Shown here piece after piece: positions 38,295 to 46,535 of a stretch of 64,000 nucleotides of DNA (the first letter of the stretch is position 1; each line of letters opens with the position of its first letter). Made by a program: the position numbers and the translations under genes. The stretch is from positions 2,485,001 through 2,549,000 of the forward strand of contig NZ_OZ038524.1 in the NCBI RefSeq assembly GCF_964036635.1, given 5' to 3'. The notes beneath the pieces were generated by a model that was given only the letters and a program-made list of their open reading frames with translations, was not told where the DNA came from and searched no databases. This DNA is from Tenacibaculum dicentrarchi. GTDB taxonomy: Bacteria; Bacteroidota; Bacteroidia; Flavobacteriales; Flavobacteriaceae.

Positions 38295-38476
38295 ATATGT
38301 TCTTTTTAAATTAATATTCTCTTTCGATATTACAAATATATAAAAAAATTTACATAAAACAACCATTTACGTAACATTAATTTAACATTGGGGTTTTATG
38401 GCGTATTATTTAATTCTTAAATTAATTTTATAATCACTACATTTACAATGTATTAACTATTTTAAACAAAAATAAT

Positions 38477-38677
38477 ATGGCAGTTATGAAAGTTATTGAG
38501 GTTTTATCTAATTCTGATAAAAGTTGGGAAGAAGCAACAAGAAAAGCAGTAAAACAAGCTTCTAAATCGGTAAAAAATATTAAATCGGTATTTGTACAAT
38601 CGCAAAGTGCAGTGGTTGATGGTGATGATGTTACTGAGTTTAGAGTCAATTTGAAAATTACTTTTGAAGTAAAGTAA
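38477..38677 (+). CDS. Dodecin-family flavin-binding protein
   Basis: A 66-residue protein that assembles as a hollow dodecamer and stores or buffers flavins. The beta-alpha-beta-beta pattern is clear: VMKVIEVLSNSDKSWEEAT, then the helix ATRKAVKQASKSVKNIKSVF and the strands VVDGDDVTEFRVNLKITFEV. Length and spacing match the family. Monocistronic, with a terminator 23 bases downstream. Confidence 0.92.
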   Translation: MAVMKVIEVLSNSDKSWEEATRKAVKQASKSVKNIKSVFVQSQSAVVDGDDVTEFRVNLKITFEVK

Positions 38678-38700
38678 TACTATAAACACTTACTATTATA

Positions 38701-38734
38701 AAAGTGGTTTTGTGAAAGCAAAACCGCTTTTTTT
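38701..38734 (+). terminator. Terminator of the dodecin gene
   Basis: AAAGTGGTTTTG and CAAAACCGCTTT form a 12-bp stem with one T-G pair and a 6-base loop, followed by a T-run. Confidence 0.8.
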
Positions 38735-38831
38735 AGCTAAAAATAAACACATAGAATCAAAATAGCTTCAAGAAAACACTCGAATTAACAAGAATCATCA
38801 AAAAAAAGCTAAAAACTTACGGAAAATAAGG

Positions 38832-38866
38832 ATGTGAAACTGAAATAAATTCAGATTGACGGATGC
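38832..38866. repeat. REP-like intergenic hairpin element (partial copy 2)
   Basis: AACTGAAATAAATTCAGATT with flanking GGATG and GACGGATGC resembles the 3' half of the element at 7898-7990; CTGAA/TTCAG can pair. Confidence 0.45.
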
Positions 38867-38998
38867 TATTTTTTATTTTTATGTTACAAAAAATTTTTAG
38901 ATAAAATTTAAACAGATGCTAAAACCTGAATACAATTACTCCTCTTTTTTTAAAGAAGATACAACCTATTTTGTAAAATAGTTGAAGATTAGTAACAA

Positions 38999-39095
38999 TG
39001 CCTAGCCCCGATTGAAGCATTTGTTTGAGCTCTTTTTTATTTTTCTTTTTGAAAAAATAAAAAAAGCGAGTGCGTAAAGCGGGAAATTGCTTCAA
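38999..39095 (-). repeat. Interspersed intergenic repeat, copy C (inverted, about 97 bases)
   Basis: Third copy of the 8761 element, on the minus strand: GAAGCAATTTCCCGCTTTAC, GCACTCGC, a T/A hairpin, GAGCTCAAACAAATGCTTC and ATCGGGGCTAGGCATTG. Here GAAGCA and TGCTTC are exact complements. The rest of the 38678-39248 intergenic stretch holds only the dodecin terminator, the partial REP-like copy and AT-rich DNA. Confidence 0.85.
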
Positions 39096-39248
39096 AATAA
39101 AATAACGAAACAAGGCAGTAAATACCTTTATATAGTTCCTGTTTTTAGAGTTTTAGTGTCGTTTATTTATTTTTTCATTTAAAAAAAATTTACAGATATT
39201 TTTAAATTTATACTTTACTTTTACAGTCTAATTTAAAAAAATCATAAA

Positions 39249-40055
39249 ATGGAACAAAACATCCTAAAATTAAAAGACCTTTTATTTGAATTTGGCCCAA
39301 AAGTAATTTCGGCATTAATTCTTTTATTTGTAGGACTTTGGGTTATTAAAATTCTAACAAAAGCAGTAAATCAATTAATGCTAAAACGTAATTTAGACGC
39401 CTCTTTACAAGGTTTTTTAGCTAGTTTAATTGGTTGGGGTTTAAAAATATTTTTATTCGTTACTGTTGCAGGTCAATTAGGGATAGAAACAACCTCTTTT
39501 GCAGCAATTATTGCCGCTTTAGGTTTGGCTATTGGTATGGCATTACAAGGTGCTTTATCTAACTTTGCTGGTGGTGCATTAATTATGGTTTTTAAGCCTT
39601 TTAAAATTGGTGATTATATTGAAGCCCAAGGTGAACAAGGTACTGTTAAAGAGATTCAAATATTCACAACAAAATTAAATACTGTTGATAATAAAGAAGT
39701 AATTGTTCCTAACGGGATATTATCTAACGGAAATATTGTTAATTACTCTTCGGAAGAAAACAGGCGTGTTGATTTGGTTTTTGGTGTTTCTTATGATGCT
39801 GATATCAAACAAACAAAAGAGGTATTGTTAAGTGTTTTAAACAATACTCCTTATGCTTTGAAAAATCCTGAACCTGCTGTTATGGTTAGTGAATTAGCAG
39901 ATAGTTCTGTTAATTTTACCACAAGAACTTGGGTGAAATCTGCCGATTACTGGACGGCTCATTTTTATATTATTGAAAATATGAAAATAGCATTAGATAA
40001 GGCCGGAATTGAAATTCCTTATCCACATGCTGTTGAAATTCAAAAAGAAGCTTAA
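39249..40055 (+). CDS. mscS: Small-conductance mechanosensitive channel (MscS family)
   Basis: A 268-residue inner-membrane channel that opens under membrane tension to release solutes after osmotic downshift. Three membrane segments are visible (about 15-37, 58-80 and 85-115), the last being the pore helix, LGLAIGMALQGALSNFAGGA, with the usual Gly/Ala packing pattern. The soluble MscS beta-domain begins at FKPFKIGDYIEAQG and includes the VPNGILSNGNIVNYS signature. Length is close to that of E. coli MscS. The gene ends overlapping convergent tsaB by four bases. Confidence 0.94.
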   Translation: MEQNILKLKDLLFEFGPKVISALILLFVGLWVIKILTKAVNQLMLKRNLDASLQGFLASLIGWGLKIFLFVTVAGQLGIETTSFAAIIAALGLAIGMALQGALSNFAGGALIMVFKPFKIGDYIEAQGEQGTVKEIQIFTTKLNTVDNKEVIVPNGILSNGNIVNYSSEENRRVDLVFGVSYDADIKQTKEVLLSVLNNTPYALKNPEPAVMVSELADSSVNFTTRTWVKSADYWTAHFYIIENMKIALDKAGIEIPYPHAVEIQKEA

Positions 40056-40729
40056 ACTTTCTTTTTTTCAACACCAGCAACAAAATCTTTTAAATAAAAA
40101 GGTTCAAAATAAGCGACATCTTCGATGTCGTTTTTTTTGTATTTAGCCTCACTTAATACTGCCATTTGTGTTGCCGATGGAAATTTATCTTCAATAAAAA
40201 TAGCGTTATCATGCTGTAATATTTCTTTACATTTAGCTGCTCCATCGCCTAAAAAATAAACGTTTCCTTGTGCTAATTCTTCTTTAAAAGAGTTTTTATC
40301 AATAATTTGAGCTTGAATTTCACGTACATCTTCATATTTTGAGTTATAAACTGCTGAATATACTTCCATTCTTCGAGCGTCTAACATCGGTACAATTAAA
40401 CCCTGATCTACAGAAATACTATGTGCTAATGAATTTAATGTTTCAATAGAAATTAACGGTTTATTTATGGCAAAACAAATTCCTTTTGCTGCCGAAACAC
40501 CAATACGAAGCCCTGTGTATGAGCCTGGTCCTTTACTAACGGCTACGGCATCAATATTAGGAGCTGTTATCTTTGCTTCTTTTAAAAGTTCATCAATAAA
40601 AGGGTGTAATTTTTCTGCATGAGAATAATTACCGTCGTTTAATTCTCTAATAGCGATAATTTCGCCATTTTCTGCTAAGCATACCGAACAATTTTTAGTT
40701 GCTGTTTCTATATTTAAAATTATCGCCAA
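40052..40729 (-). CDS. tsaB: tRNA threonylcarbamoyladenosine synthesis protein TsaB
   Basis: A 225-residue ASKHA-fold protein that partners TsaD and TsaE in making t6A at position 37 of ANN-decoding tRNAs. The N-terminal NIETATKNCSVCLAENGEII phosphate-binding strand pair and the AVSKGPGSYTGLRIGVSAAK signature are intact. The family lacks its own catalysis. A promoter box lies 33 bases upstream. The 3' end overlaps mscS by four bases. Confidence 0.94.
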   Translation of the reverse strand: MAIILNIETATKNCSVCLAENGEIIAIRELNDGNYSHAEKLHPFIDELLKEAKITAPNIDAVAVSKGPGSYTGLRIGVSAAKGICFAINKPLISIETLNSLAHSISVDQGLIVPMLDARRMEVYSAVYNSKYEDVREIQAQIIDKNSFKEELAQGNVYFLGDGAAKCKEILQHDNAIFIEDKFPSATQMAVLSEAKYKKNDIEDVAYFEPFYLKDFVAGVEKKKV

Positions 40730-40761
40730 TTGAAATCTATTTATTTATTACAAATTTTTTG

Positions 40762-40769
40762 CAAAGATA
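40762..40769 (-). promoter_or_regulatory. -7 promoter box (TATCTTTG) for tsaB
   Basis: The minus strand reads TATCTTTG 32 bases upstream of the start codon; no TTG at standard spacing. Confidence 0.5.
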
Positions 40770-40780
40770 CATTATAAACA

Positions 40781-40816
40781 AAAAATGGCGTTCATTTTTA
40801 CATAACGCTATTTTTT
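40781..40816 (-). terminator. Terminator of the TolC-family gene
   Basis: AAAAATGGCGTT and AACGCTATTTTT form a 12-bp stem with one G-T pair and an 11-base loop, just past the stop codon. Confidence 0.75.
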
Positions 40817-40836
40817 AGTATAAAACAATGTGATTA

Positions 40837-42171
40837 TTAATCAACAATAGCTTCTCCAAAATAGAATTTTAAGACTTTTGTTTTAAACACATAATCGTAT
40901 TTAGAGCGAATCATTGCGCCTTGAGCAGTTACCAGCTTATTGCGTACTTGGTCAAAATCAAATTGTGTTATTGAACCATGTTTATAACCTACTTGTGCAT
41001 TTTTAAAGGCTTCTTGTTGTGCTTCTAATGATATTTTTGCTACTTCAAATGTTTTTGCTGCTGCTTTGGCTTCTAAAAATGACGTTGTTATTTCTTGTTC
41101 TAATTGTAATTGTTTGCTTTGTAAATTAAAAGTACTTTGTTCTTTGTTAATTGCAGCTTTTGCGACCCTATTTTTAGTTTGAAAACGATTGAATAAAGGC
41201 ACATTTAATGAAAGCCCAATACCATAGCCTAAATTATCTTTTAATTGTTTAAAAAAGTAAGTGTTAGGTTTTTGCCCTGGAAGTAAATCAAAACTATGCC
41301 CAAAATTTGTGGCGGCATTTGCTGAGGCTGTTAGTGTTGGTAAATAAGCTCCTTTTGCCATTTCAATACTTAAATCTGCATTTTTAATATTCAATTTAGC
41401 TTTGGCTATTTCAGGTCTGTTTGTAAGCGCTTTTCTGTAAACACTTTGTGCCGAATCATACAATAAAGCGGCAGATGGTGCGTCAATTTTTATAGCTGCT
41501 ACATCAAAATTAGGGCTAGAAACTTGCAATACTTGCTTTAAATTTAACAAGGCTAAGTTTAAGGTGTTTTCTTGTAGTACTAAATTTTGTTGGTCATTAG
41601 CAGCAGTTGCTTTTGCATTTAATAAATCACTTTTTGGTATTGCACCTACATCAAATTTTATAGTTGCTTGTGCTGTTTGGTTTTTACTTATTTCAGACTG
41701 TACCTTAGCGACCTTTAAATTTTCTTTTGCAAACAGTACATTTAAATAGTAATTTACAACGTTTAAAGAAATATCATTAGTTATTTTGGCTACCTCTAAT
41801 TTACGTGATTGAACGCCTAACCTTGCTTGTTTTAAGGTGTTTAAATTTCTAAAACCATTAAAAATTGTTACTCCTGTATTTAAACTATATGAGTTTCCAA
41901 AGGTATTTTGTGATACTAAATTTCTTGTAACAGGATGTAAAGTGGAACCAAAACCTAAATTGGAACTTGTAGAACCGTTTAGGTTGGGTAAAAAATTACC
42001 TTTTGCTATTTCTGTATCTTTTTCAGCTAATTTAATTTGTAGCTTATTTTGTTTAATCGTAATATTATTTTCTAATGCGTGATTAACACATTGTTTTAAT
42101 GTCCATTGTTTTTGAGAAAAACCAGCTATCGAAGTACATAAAGCTGCGAGTATTACCATTTTTGTTTTCAA
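40837..42171 (-). CDS. TolC-family outer-membrane efflux protein
   Basis: A 444-residue outer-membrane channel protein. The signal peptide is MKTKMVILAALCTSIAGFSQ. The mature protein shows two repeated halves with long coiled helices (LKQARLGVQSRKLEVAKI and, later, LQSKQLQLEQEITTSFLEAK), each with short barrel strands, as in TolC. It would form the exit duct of a type I secretion or efflux pump. No adaptor or inner-membrane pump gene lies next to it here, so its partner is encoded elsewhere. Confidence 0.9.
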   Translation of the reverse strand: MKTKMVILAALCTSIAGFSQKQWTLKQCVNHALENNITIKQNKLQIKLAEKDTEIAKGNFLPNLNGSTSSNLGFGSTLHPVTRNLVSQNTFGNSYSLNTGVTIFNGFRNLNTLKQARLGVQSRKLEVAKITNDISLNVVNYYLNVLFAKENLKVAKVQSEISKNQTAQATIKFDVGAIPKSDLLNAKATAANDQQNLVLQENTLNLALLNLKQVLQVSSPNFDVAAIKIDAPSAALLYDSAQSVYRKALTNRPEIAKAKLNIKNADLSIEMAKGAYLPTLTASANAATNFGHSFDLLPGQKPNTYFFKQLKDNLGYGIGLSLNVPLFNRFQTKNRVAKAAINKEQSTFNLQSKQLQLEQEITTSFLEAKAAAKTFEVAKISLEAQQEAFKNAQVGYKHGSITQFDFDQVRNKLVTAQGAMIRSKYDYVFKTKVLKFYFGEAIVD

Positions 42172-42357
42172 GACGAATGTTTTTAATATAGTTAGCTAAT
42201 TCAAAAGAAGTCATCAATAAAATGAAATTACTAAGTTATTGATTACTAAACGATGTGTTTTTAAACAGGTTTCTTTTTTATTTTTAAGTATAATGAAAAA
42301 ACCAGTATTTTCTTTTTTTTATAAGACGACTAAAATGAATATATGTTACAAAAAAAA

Positions 42358-42385
42358 ACACTCTTATTTAGAGTGTTCATTTTTT
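42358..42385 (-). terminator. Terminator of the respiratory operon
   Basis: AACACTC and GAGTGTT form a 7-bp stem with a 7-base loop; on the minus strand a run of ten Ts follows. It directly abuts the last gene's stop codon. The 42172-42357 stretch upstream of the TolC gene holds nothing else I can identify. Confidence 0.7.
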
Positions 42386-42599
42386 AATACTTTTTTGATG
42401 ATTTTTTATGTTTATAGATAAAGTAAAATAATACTCCTACTAAAATATAAGGAAATATCATTAAATAGGTAATTCCGTTATTAACACCCTCGGCAATGGT
42501 TTCATTTCCGCCTTCTACAACCGCCTTACACATAGCGCATTGGGCATTTGCATCCGAAGAAATAATTAATACTAAAATTATTAAAAGTTTTTTATACAT
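42384..42599 (-). CDS. Small membrane protein with CxxC motif in the oxidase operon
   Basis: A 71-residue protein with a signal-like N-terminal segment (about 3-19), a short exported section containing CAMCKAVVEGG (Cys at about 21 and 24), and one membrane helix (about 46-64, LMIFPYILVGVLFYFIYKHK). It overlaps the DUF420 gene by eight bases, so it belongs to the operon. The C-x-x-C placed outside the membrane beside a SCO gene suggests a metal or thiol role in oxidase assembly; this is inference. Confidence 0.7.
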   Translation of the reverse strand: MYKKLLIILVLIISSDANAQCAMCKAVVEGGNETIAEGVNNGITYLMIFPYILVGVLFYFIYKHKKSSKKY

Positions 42600-43113
42600 A
42601 ATATGGAGATATCATTAAATACACAATTACACCTGTTACAGCAACATATAACCATAAAGGAAACGTAATTTTTGCTATTTTTTTATGTTCAGGGAAATCA
42701 CCTAAACGAGCTCTCATAAAGGTAATCAATACAAAAGGAATTACAATTATTGATAATATAATATGTGTTATCAGAATAAATAAATAGATATACTTCACAA
42801 TTCCTTGCCCTCCAAATGAGGTGGAATCTGAAGTCATATGATATGCCACATACAGTACTAAAAATAGTGCCGAACAAACAATTGCTGTAGTATTTAGTTG
42901 TTCGTGTAATTTTTTATTTCCTTTTTTAATCGCAATTACTGATGCTATTAATAATACAGCGGTTAGTCCGTTTATACTCGCATATATTGGTGGTAAAAAC
43001 GATAGTGGCTCAACATTAGGGATTTTAATTCCAAACAATGCTGCAACAGCTATTGGAATTACAATAGATACAATGCTGATTAATTTTTTATATTTTTGTT
43101 CTTTTGTATTCAT
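42592..43113 (-). CDS. DUF420-type membrane protein of the oxidase cluster
   Basis: A 173-residue membrane protein with five hydrophobic segments. It belongs to the DUF420 (CtaM-like) family found beside heme-copper oxidase genes. Firmicute CtaM is needed for aa3 oxidase activity, so an assembly role is likely. Conserved His residues lie in the central helices (NTTAIVCSALFLVLYVAYHM; LFILITHIILSIIVIP). It follows the SCO gene by 14 bases. Confidence 0.85.
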   Translation of the reverse strand: MNTKEQKYKKLISIVSIVIPIAVAALFGIKIPNVEPLSFLPPIYASINGLTAVLLIASVIAIKKGNKKLHEQLNTTAIVCSALFLVLYVAYHMTSDSTSFGGQGIVKYIYLFILITHIILSIIVIPFVLITFMRARLGDFPEHKKIAKITFPLWLYVAVTGVIVYLMISPYYV

Positions 43114-43127
43114 AATACTTGTTTAAA

Positions 43128-43775
43128 TTATTCCTTTAATAATAACTTAATATCTTGTTTTAATTCTTTAATTTGATTTCCAAAACCGTGTTCATCTAAG
43201 GCTCGATAATACATAATAGGATTTCCATGTTCGTCATAACGAGAGCGGATATTTCCGTTTTTATCAACCAAAGCAAACAAGCCTGAATGTTCAAAACCTC
43301 CGTGCGAAACCTCTCCTTTTCCTACAAATAGTTTAAATCCTCTATTCGATAAATCATACACAACATCTTCAGATTTACCTGTTAATAAATGCCAATTTTT
43401 ATGATTAATGCCGTTTTGAAGTGCATATTGTTTTAATTGCCTTGGGCTATCAATTTCGGGAGTAATCGAAAAAGAAGCAATTCCGAAGTTAGGATTTCCC
43501 ATAAACTCATTTTGAATGGTAACCATTTGAGCATTCATTATAGGGCAAATACTTGGGCAACTAGCAAAGAAAAACTCTACAACATATACTTTATTTTCGA
43601 AATCTTTGTTGCTAATTGTTTTACCATTTTGATTGATAAACTCAAAACTTGGTACTTTATTAAAAGTATGTAAATCGGAAGTTTGAAAGTGTTTTACAAT
43701 TTTTGGTATCGAATAAATACCAAATAATAAAATTATAAACGAAATTCCAACGTATGAATAGTTATTTTTTTTCAT
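43128..43775 (-). CDS. SCO-family copper chaperone
   Basis: A 215-residue membrane-anchored thioredoxin-fold protein that delivers copper to, or reduces, the CuA site of cytochrome oxidase subunit II. One N-terminal helix (about 7-24) is followed by the SCO motif CPSICP with C73 and C77 and the copper-ligand His at about 163 (HSGLFALVD). I start at MKKNNYS; an earlier ATG would add 10 polar residues. With this start it overlaps the preceding gene by 14 bases. Confidence 0.9.
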   Translation of the reverse strand: MKKNNYSYVGISFIILLFGIYSIPKIVKHFQTSDLHTFNKVPSFEFINQNGKTISNKDFENKVYVVEFFFASCPSICPIMNAQMVTIQNEFMGNPNFGIASFSITPEIDSPRQLKQYALQNGINHKNWHLLTGKSEDVVYDLSNRGFKLFVGKGEVSHGGFEHSGLFALVDKNGNIRSRYDEHGNPIMYYRALDEHGFGNQIKELKQDIKLLLKE

Positions 43776-44442
43776 TTGAAATACTGTTTTTTCTTCGGTC
43801 GTCACTACTATTATTCTTTTTCAATGCCATTTTATATTCGACTAAAACAACGCTGATATCATCAATCATATCATTTTTAAGTTCGGCTACAGAACTCATC
43901 GTATAACCAAATAAATTTTCGTTTTCTAAACTCTTAATTGTTGATTTACCTCTTCTTAAATTAAGTTCTTTATCAATAATATAGGCTTTTGGTGAATGAC
44001 TATTTTTATCTAAAAGATTTGGAGTCTTAAAGCTTTCGTGTAAGGCTTGCATTTCTTCGGATGAAGCAAAAACAAAATCCCACCTGCTTAAATCAGTATT
44101 AACACTTAGCATTTTTTTCAGAGCCTCTATTTCTTCTTTCTGGCTTTTATCAACCAAAGAAATCATTTGAAAACTTACATAATTAGAAAATTTATTGTAA
44201 ATTTTTTCCTTTAAATTATACACCTCTCCTTTTGCCAAGGCGATGTCATTTCCTAAAAAAGTAACTACCGATACTCTTCTATCAAAAGAAATACTTTTAT
44301 CGATTAGCGAAATATCGATAACACTTTTAGATACTATTGGTAACTTTCCAAAATTATGCGTTCCTAATTGTAGTAGTATATAAAACAATAATGGCACTAT
44401 AAAGAGTGCAAATAATACCGTAAATTTTTTAAAATTTTTCAT
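43762..44442 (-). CDS. Membrane-anchored thioredoxin-like protein of the oxidase cluster
   Basis: A 226-residue protein with one N-terminal membrane helix (about 9-26) and an exported domain. The layout resembles a SCO/thioredoxin fold (VSVVTFLGNDIALAKGEVYN; AYIIDKELNLRRGKS), but there is no C-x-x-C or CxxxC pair, so it cannot do the SCO redox/copper chemistry. It overlaps the SCO gene downstream by 14 bases. I infer a degenerate SCO-like partner. Confidence 0.65.
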   Translation of the reverse strand: MKNFKKFTVLFALFIVPLLFYILLQLGTHNFGKLPIVSKSVIDISLIDKSISFDRRVSVVTFLGNDIALAKGEVYNLKEKIYNKFSNYVSFQMISLVDKSQKEEIEALKKMLSVNTDLSRWDFVFASSEEMQALHESFKTPNLLDKNSHSPKAYIIDKELNLRRGKSTIKSLENENLFGYTMSSVAELKNDMIDDISVVLVEYKMALKKNNSSDDRRKNSISNEKK

Positions 44443-44473
44443 TTTAAATCTAATTCAGTTCTAATTAAAGTCA

Positions 44474-44501
44474 AAAAAAGGTGGTTAAAACCACCTTTTT
44501 T
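44474..44501 (-). terminator. Hairpin inside the oxidase operon
   Basis: AAAAAAGGTGGTT, two bases, and AACCACCTTTTTT form a strong stem between the subunit IV gene and the thioredoxin-like gene. It may reduce transcription of the downstream assembly genes relative to the subunits. Confidence 0.7.
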
Positions 44502-44518
44502 CTAAAAATTTTATTTGA

Positions 44519-44857
44519 TTACCATTTTACTAATGGCGCTAATGTTTCATGTAAATAATTACCTTCTATTAAAATAATAAATAGTAAATAAGAAACTAAA
44601 AATACCGCTGTCCAAACAATTGATCTTCTAAACCATGTTTTTTCGCCTTCTAAGTGCATAAATGCCCATGCAATATAATATGCTTTAACAAGGGTTAGAA
44701 TGATAAAAATCCAGTTTAACCAACTAGTACCTACTCCATTTAAATGTAATGAATCTGGCTTAATAATACCTAGTATTACTTCTACAGTTGTCAGCATTGT
44801 TAAAATTGCTAAAACAATCCAGATTCTTTTTTTATTTGATTCGTGTGCGTGACCCAT
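44519..44857 (-). CDS. Cytochrome c oxidase subunit IV
   Basis: A 112-residue inner-membrane subunit of a caa3/aa3-type oxidase, with three membrane helices (about 11-29, 47-67, 81-101). The family's central AYYIAWAFMHLEGE segment is present. It follows the subunit III gene by 18 bases. It is a small structural subunit with no redox centre. Confidence 0.85.
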   Translation of the reverse strand: MGHAHESNKKRIWIVLAILTMLTTVEVILGIIKPDSLHLNGVGTSWLNWIFIILTLVKAYYIAWAFMHLEGEKTWFRRSIVWTAVFLVSYLLFIILIEGNYLHETLAPLVKW

Positions 44858-44875
44858 TTTAATATCGTTTTTTAA

Positions 44876-45889
44876 TTATACTAAATAGAAAAAGGTGAAT
44901 ACAAATACCCAAACTAAATCTACAAAGTGCCAATATAAACCTACTTTTTCAACCATTTCATAGTGCCCTCTACGTTCGTAAGTACCTAAAATTACATTGA
45001 AAAATATAATAATATTTAAGATAATTCCTGATAATACGTGAAAACCGTGGAAACCTGTAATAAAGAAAAAGAAATCAGCAAAAATAGGATTCCCATATTC
45101 ATTTTCATGTAAATTAGCTCCTTCAACAACCTTGGTTATTAAAGGTAATTTAGCTAAACTTTCAGCTCTTGATAAAACTATTTTTTGCTTTGTAGCAAGG
45201 TCTAATTTTTCCGTTCTTATTAATAAAGAAGGATCCGCTTTAAAAGCTTCTTTAATTTGTGCTACTGAATACTCAGAAACTGTTGCTTCTTTTTCAAACC
45301 ACAACCCGTTTTCACGTGTGTGCTGAATTCTATCATCTTTTCTTTGCGCATGTACAAAATCAGCTAAAGCTATTTGATGATATTTAGGGTTTCCTTCAGC
45401 ATCAACACCATCTTGTTTTGCAAACTGTAAAATATGATTATTGGTCGTTTTAACAGCTCCATAAGAACCGTTGATAAAGTTTTTCCACTCCCATGCTTGT
45501 GATCCTACGAAAATAATTCCGAAAATGATCGTTGCAAACATATACCAAGCAACTTTATTTTTTTTCTTTTGATGCCCCGCATCAACCGCTAACACCATTG
45601 TTACCGATGATATAATTAAAATAAATGTCATTAAGGCTACATAATACATCGGTGCATGCACACCATGTAAACCTGGGAAGTGAGTAAACACCTCATCGGC
45701 GATTGGCCATGAATCAATAAATTTAAAACGAGTTAATCCATAAGCGGCTAAAAAACCTGAAAAGGTTAACGCATCTGAAACGATGAAAAACCACATCATC
45801 ATTTTACCATAGGTAGCACCAAATGGTTTTTCACCACCGCCGCCCCAGGCTTCTTTCTTGTCAGAATTTACAGCAATATTTGCTTCCAT
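44876..45889 (-). CDS. Cytochrome c oxidase subunit III with large loop insertion
   Basis: A 337-residue subunit III of a heme-copper oxidase. Helices are visible at about 30-52, 80-102, 113-132, and again from 270 to the end (ADFFFFITGFHGFHVLSGII, then YWHFVDLVWVFVFTFFYLV). Between the third and fourth helices, from about residue 142 to 262, lies a polar insertion of some 120 residues rich in Lys, Asp and Glu, absent from standard subunit III. The conserved HGFHV and WHFVD motifs are intact. Subunit III does not hold redox centres. Confidence 0.9.
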   Translation of the reverse strand: MEANIAVNSDKKEAWGGGGEKPFGATYGKMMMWFFIVSDALTFSGFLAAYGLTRFKFIDSWPIADEVFTHFPGLHGVHAPMYYVALMTFILIISSVTMVLAVDAGHQKKKNKVAWYMFATIIFGIIFVGSQAWEWKNFINGSYGAVKTTNNHILQFAKQDGVDAEGNPKYHQIALADFVHAQRKDDRIQHTRENGLWFEKEATVSEYSVAQIKEAFKADPSLLIRTEKLDLATKQKIVLSRAESLAKLPLITKVVEGANLHENEYGNPIFADFFFFITGFHGFHVLSGIILNIIIFFNVILGTYERRGHYEMVEKVGLYWHFVDLVWVFVFTFFYLV

Positions 45890-45945
45890 AAATCTTTTTT
45901 TGTTAATTTTTGTTAAAACAGTGTGCCAAAATTACGTAATTTTCA

Positions 45946-46530
45946 TCATCTTATGAAATAGAAAAAGAAAAATAGATAAATCCATAAAATATCTACAAAA
46001 TGCCAGAAGATTCCACCTAACTCAAAGCCAAGCATATCAGCTGATGAATATTTCTTTTTAAAATGATTATAAATAACGACTAATAAGACTATTACACCTG
46101 CTAAAAGGTGTAGAATGTGCATAAATGTAATTCCTAAAATAAAAGATGTAGATACAGTACTTTCAGGTCCTGTAAAAAATAAGCCAACAGCTCTTAATTC
46201 ATTAAAACCTACATATTGATACCATACGAAACCAACCCCTGATACTAAAGTAGCTAACAAAAAGAGCAACGAAGCTTTTAAATTATCTTTTTTTAGAAGT
46301 TTTTGAGATATTATTAAAGTAATACTACTTAATACTATTAAAACGGTACTAATGTAAAATGCCTGTGGCAAATCAAAAGTAACCCAGTCATCTCGTTTCA
46401 TACTTACTACGTAAGCACTTGTTAGTCCGGCAAAAAACATCACCATACTAATCATGGCTATCCATAACATTGGTTTTGCTGATTTTCTTTTACCAGCCCT
46501 TAATTCTTCTTGTAAAGTTTGTGCGCTCAT
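45946..46530 (-). CDS. Cytochrome c oxidase subunit III-type protein, short form
   Basis: A 194-residue second subunit III-family protein with five helices, ending GGIFWHFVDILWIYLFFFFY, with the same WHFVD motif as the next gene. It begins with a 20-residue charged N-terminus (MSAQTLQEELRAGKRKSAKP) facing the cytoplasm. Two subunit III-type genes in a row are usual in flavobacterial oxidase operons. It follows ctaB by five bases. Confidence 0.9.
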   Translation of the reverse strand: MSAQTLQEELRAGKRKSAKPMLWIAMISMVMFFAGLTSAYVVSMKRDDWVTFDLPQAFYISTVLIVLSSITLIISQKLLKKDNLKASLLFLLATLVSGVGFVWYQYVGFNELRAVGLFFTGPESTVSTSFILGITFMHILHLLAGVIVLLVVIYNHFKKKYSSADMLGFELGGIFWHFVDILWIYLFFFFYFIR

Positions 46531-46535
46531 TTTTA

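Noticed and set aside
38919..39113. 64-codon open frame on the minus strand over repeat copy C
   Set aside because: It runs through the intergenic repeat with Lys/Phe runs from the T/A hairpin and has no coding character.
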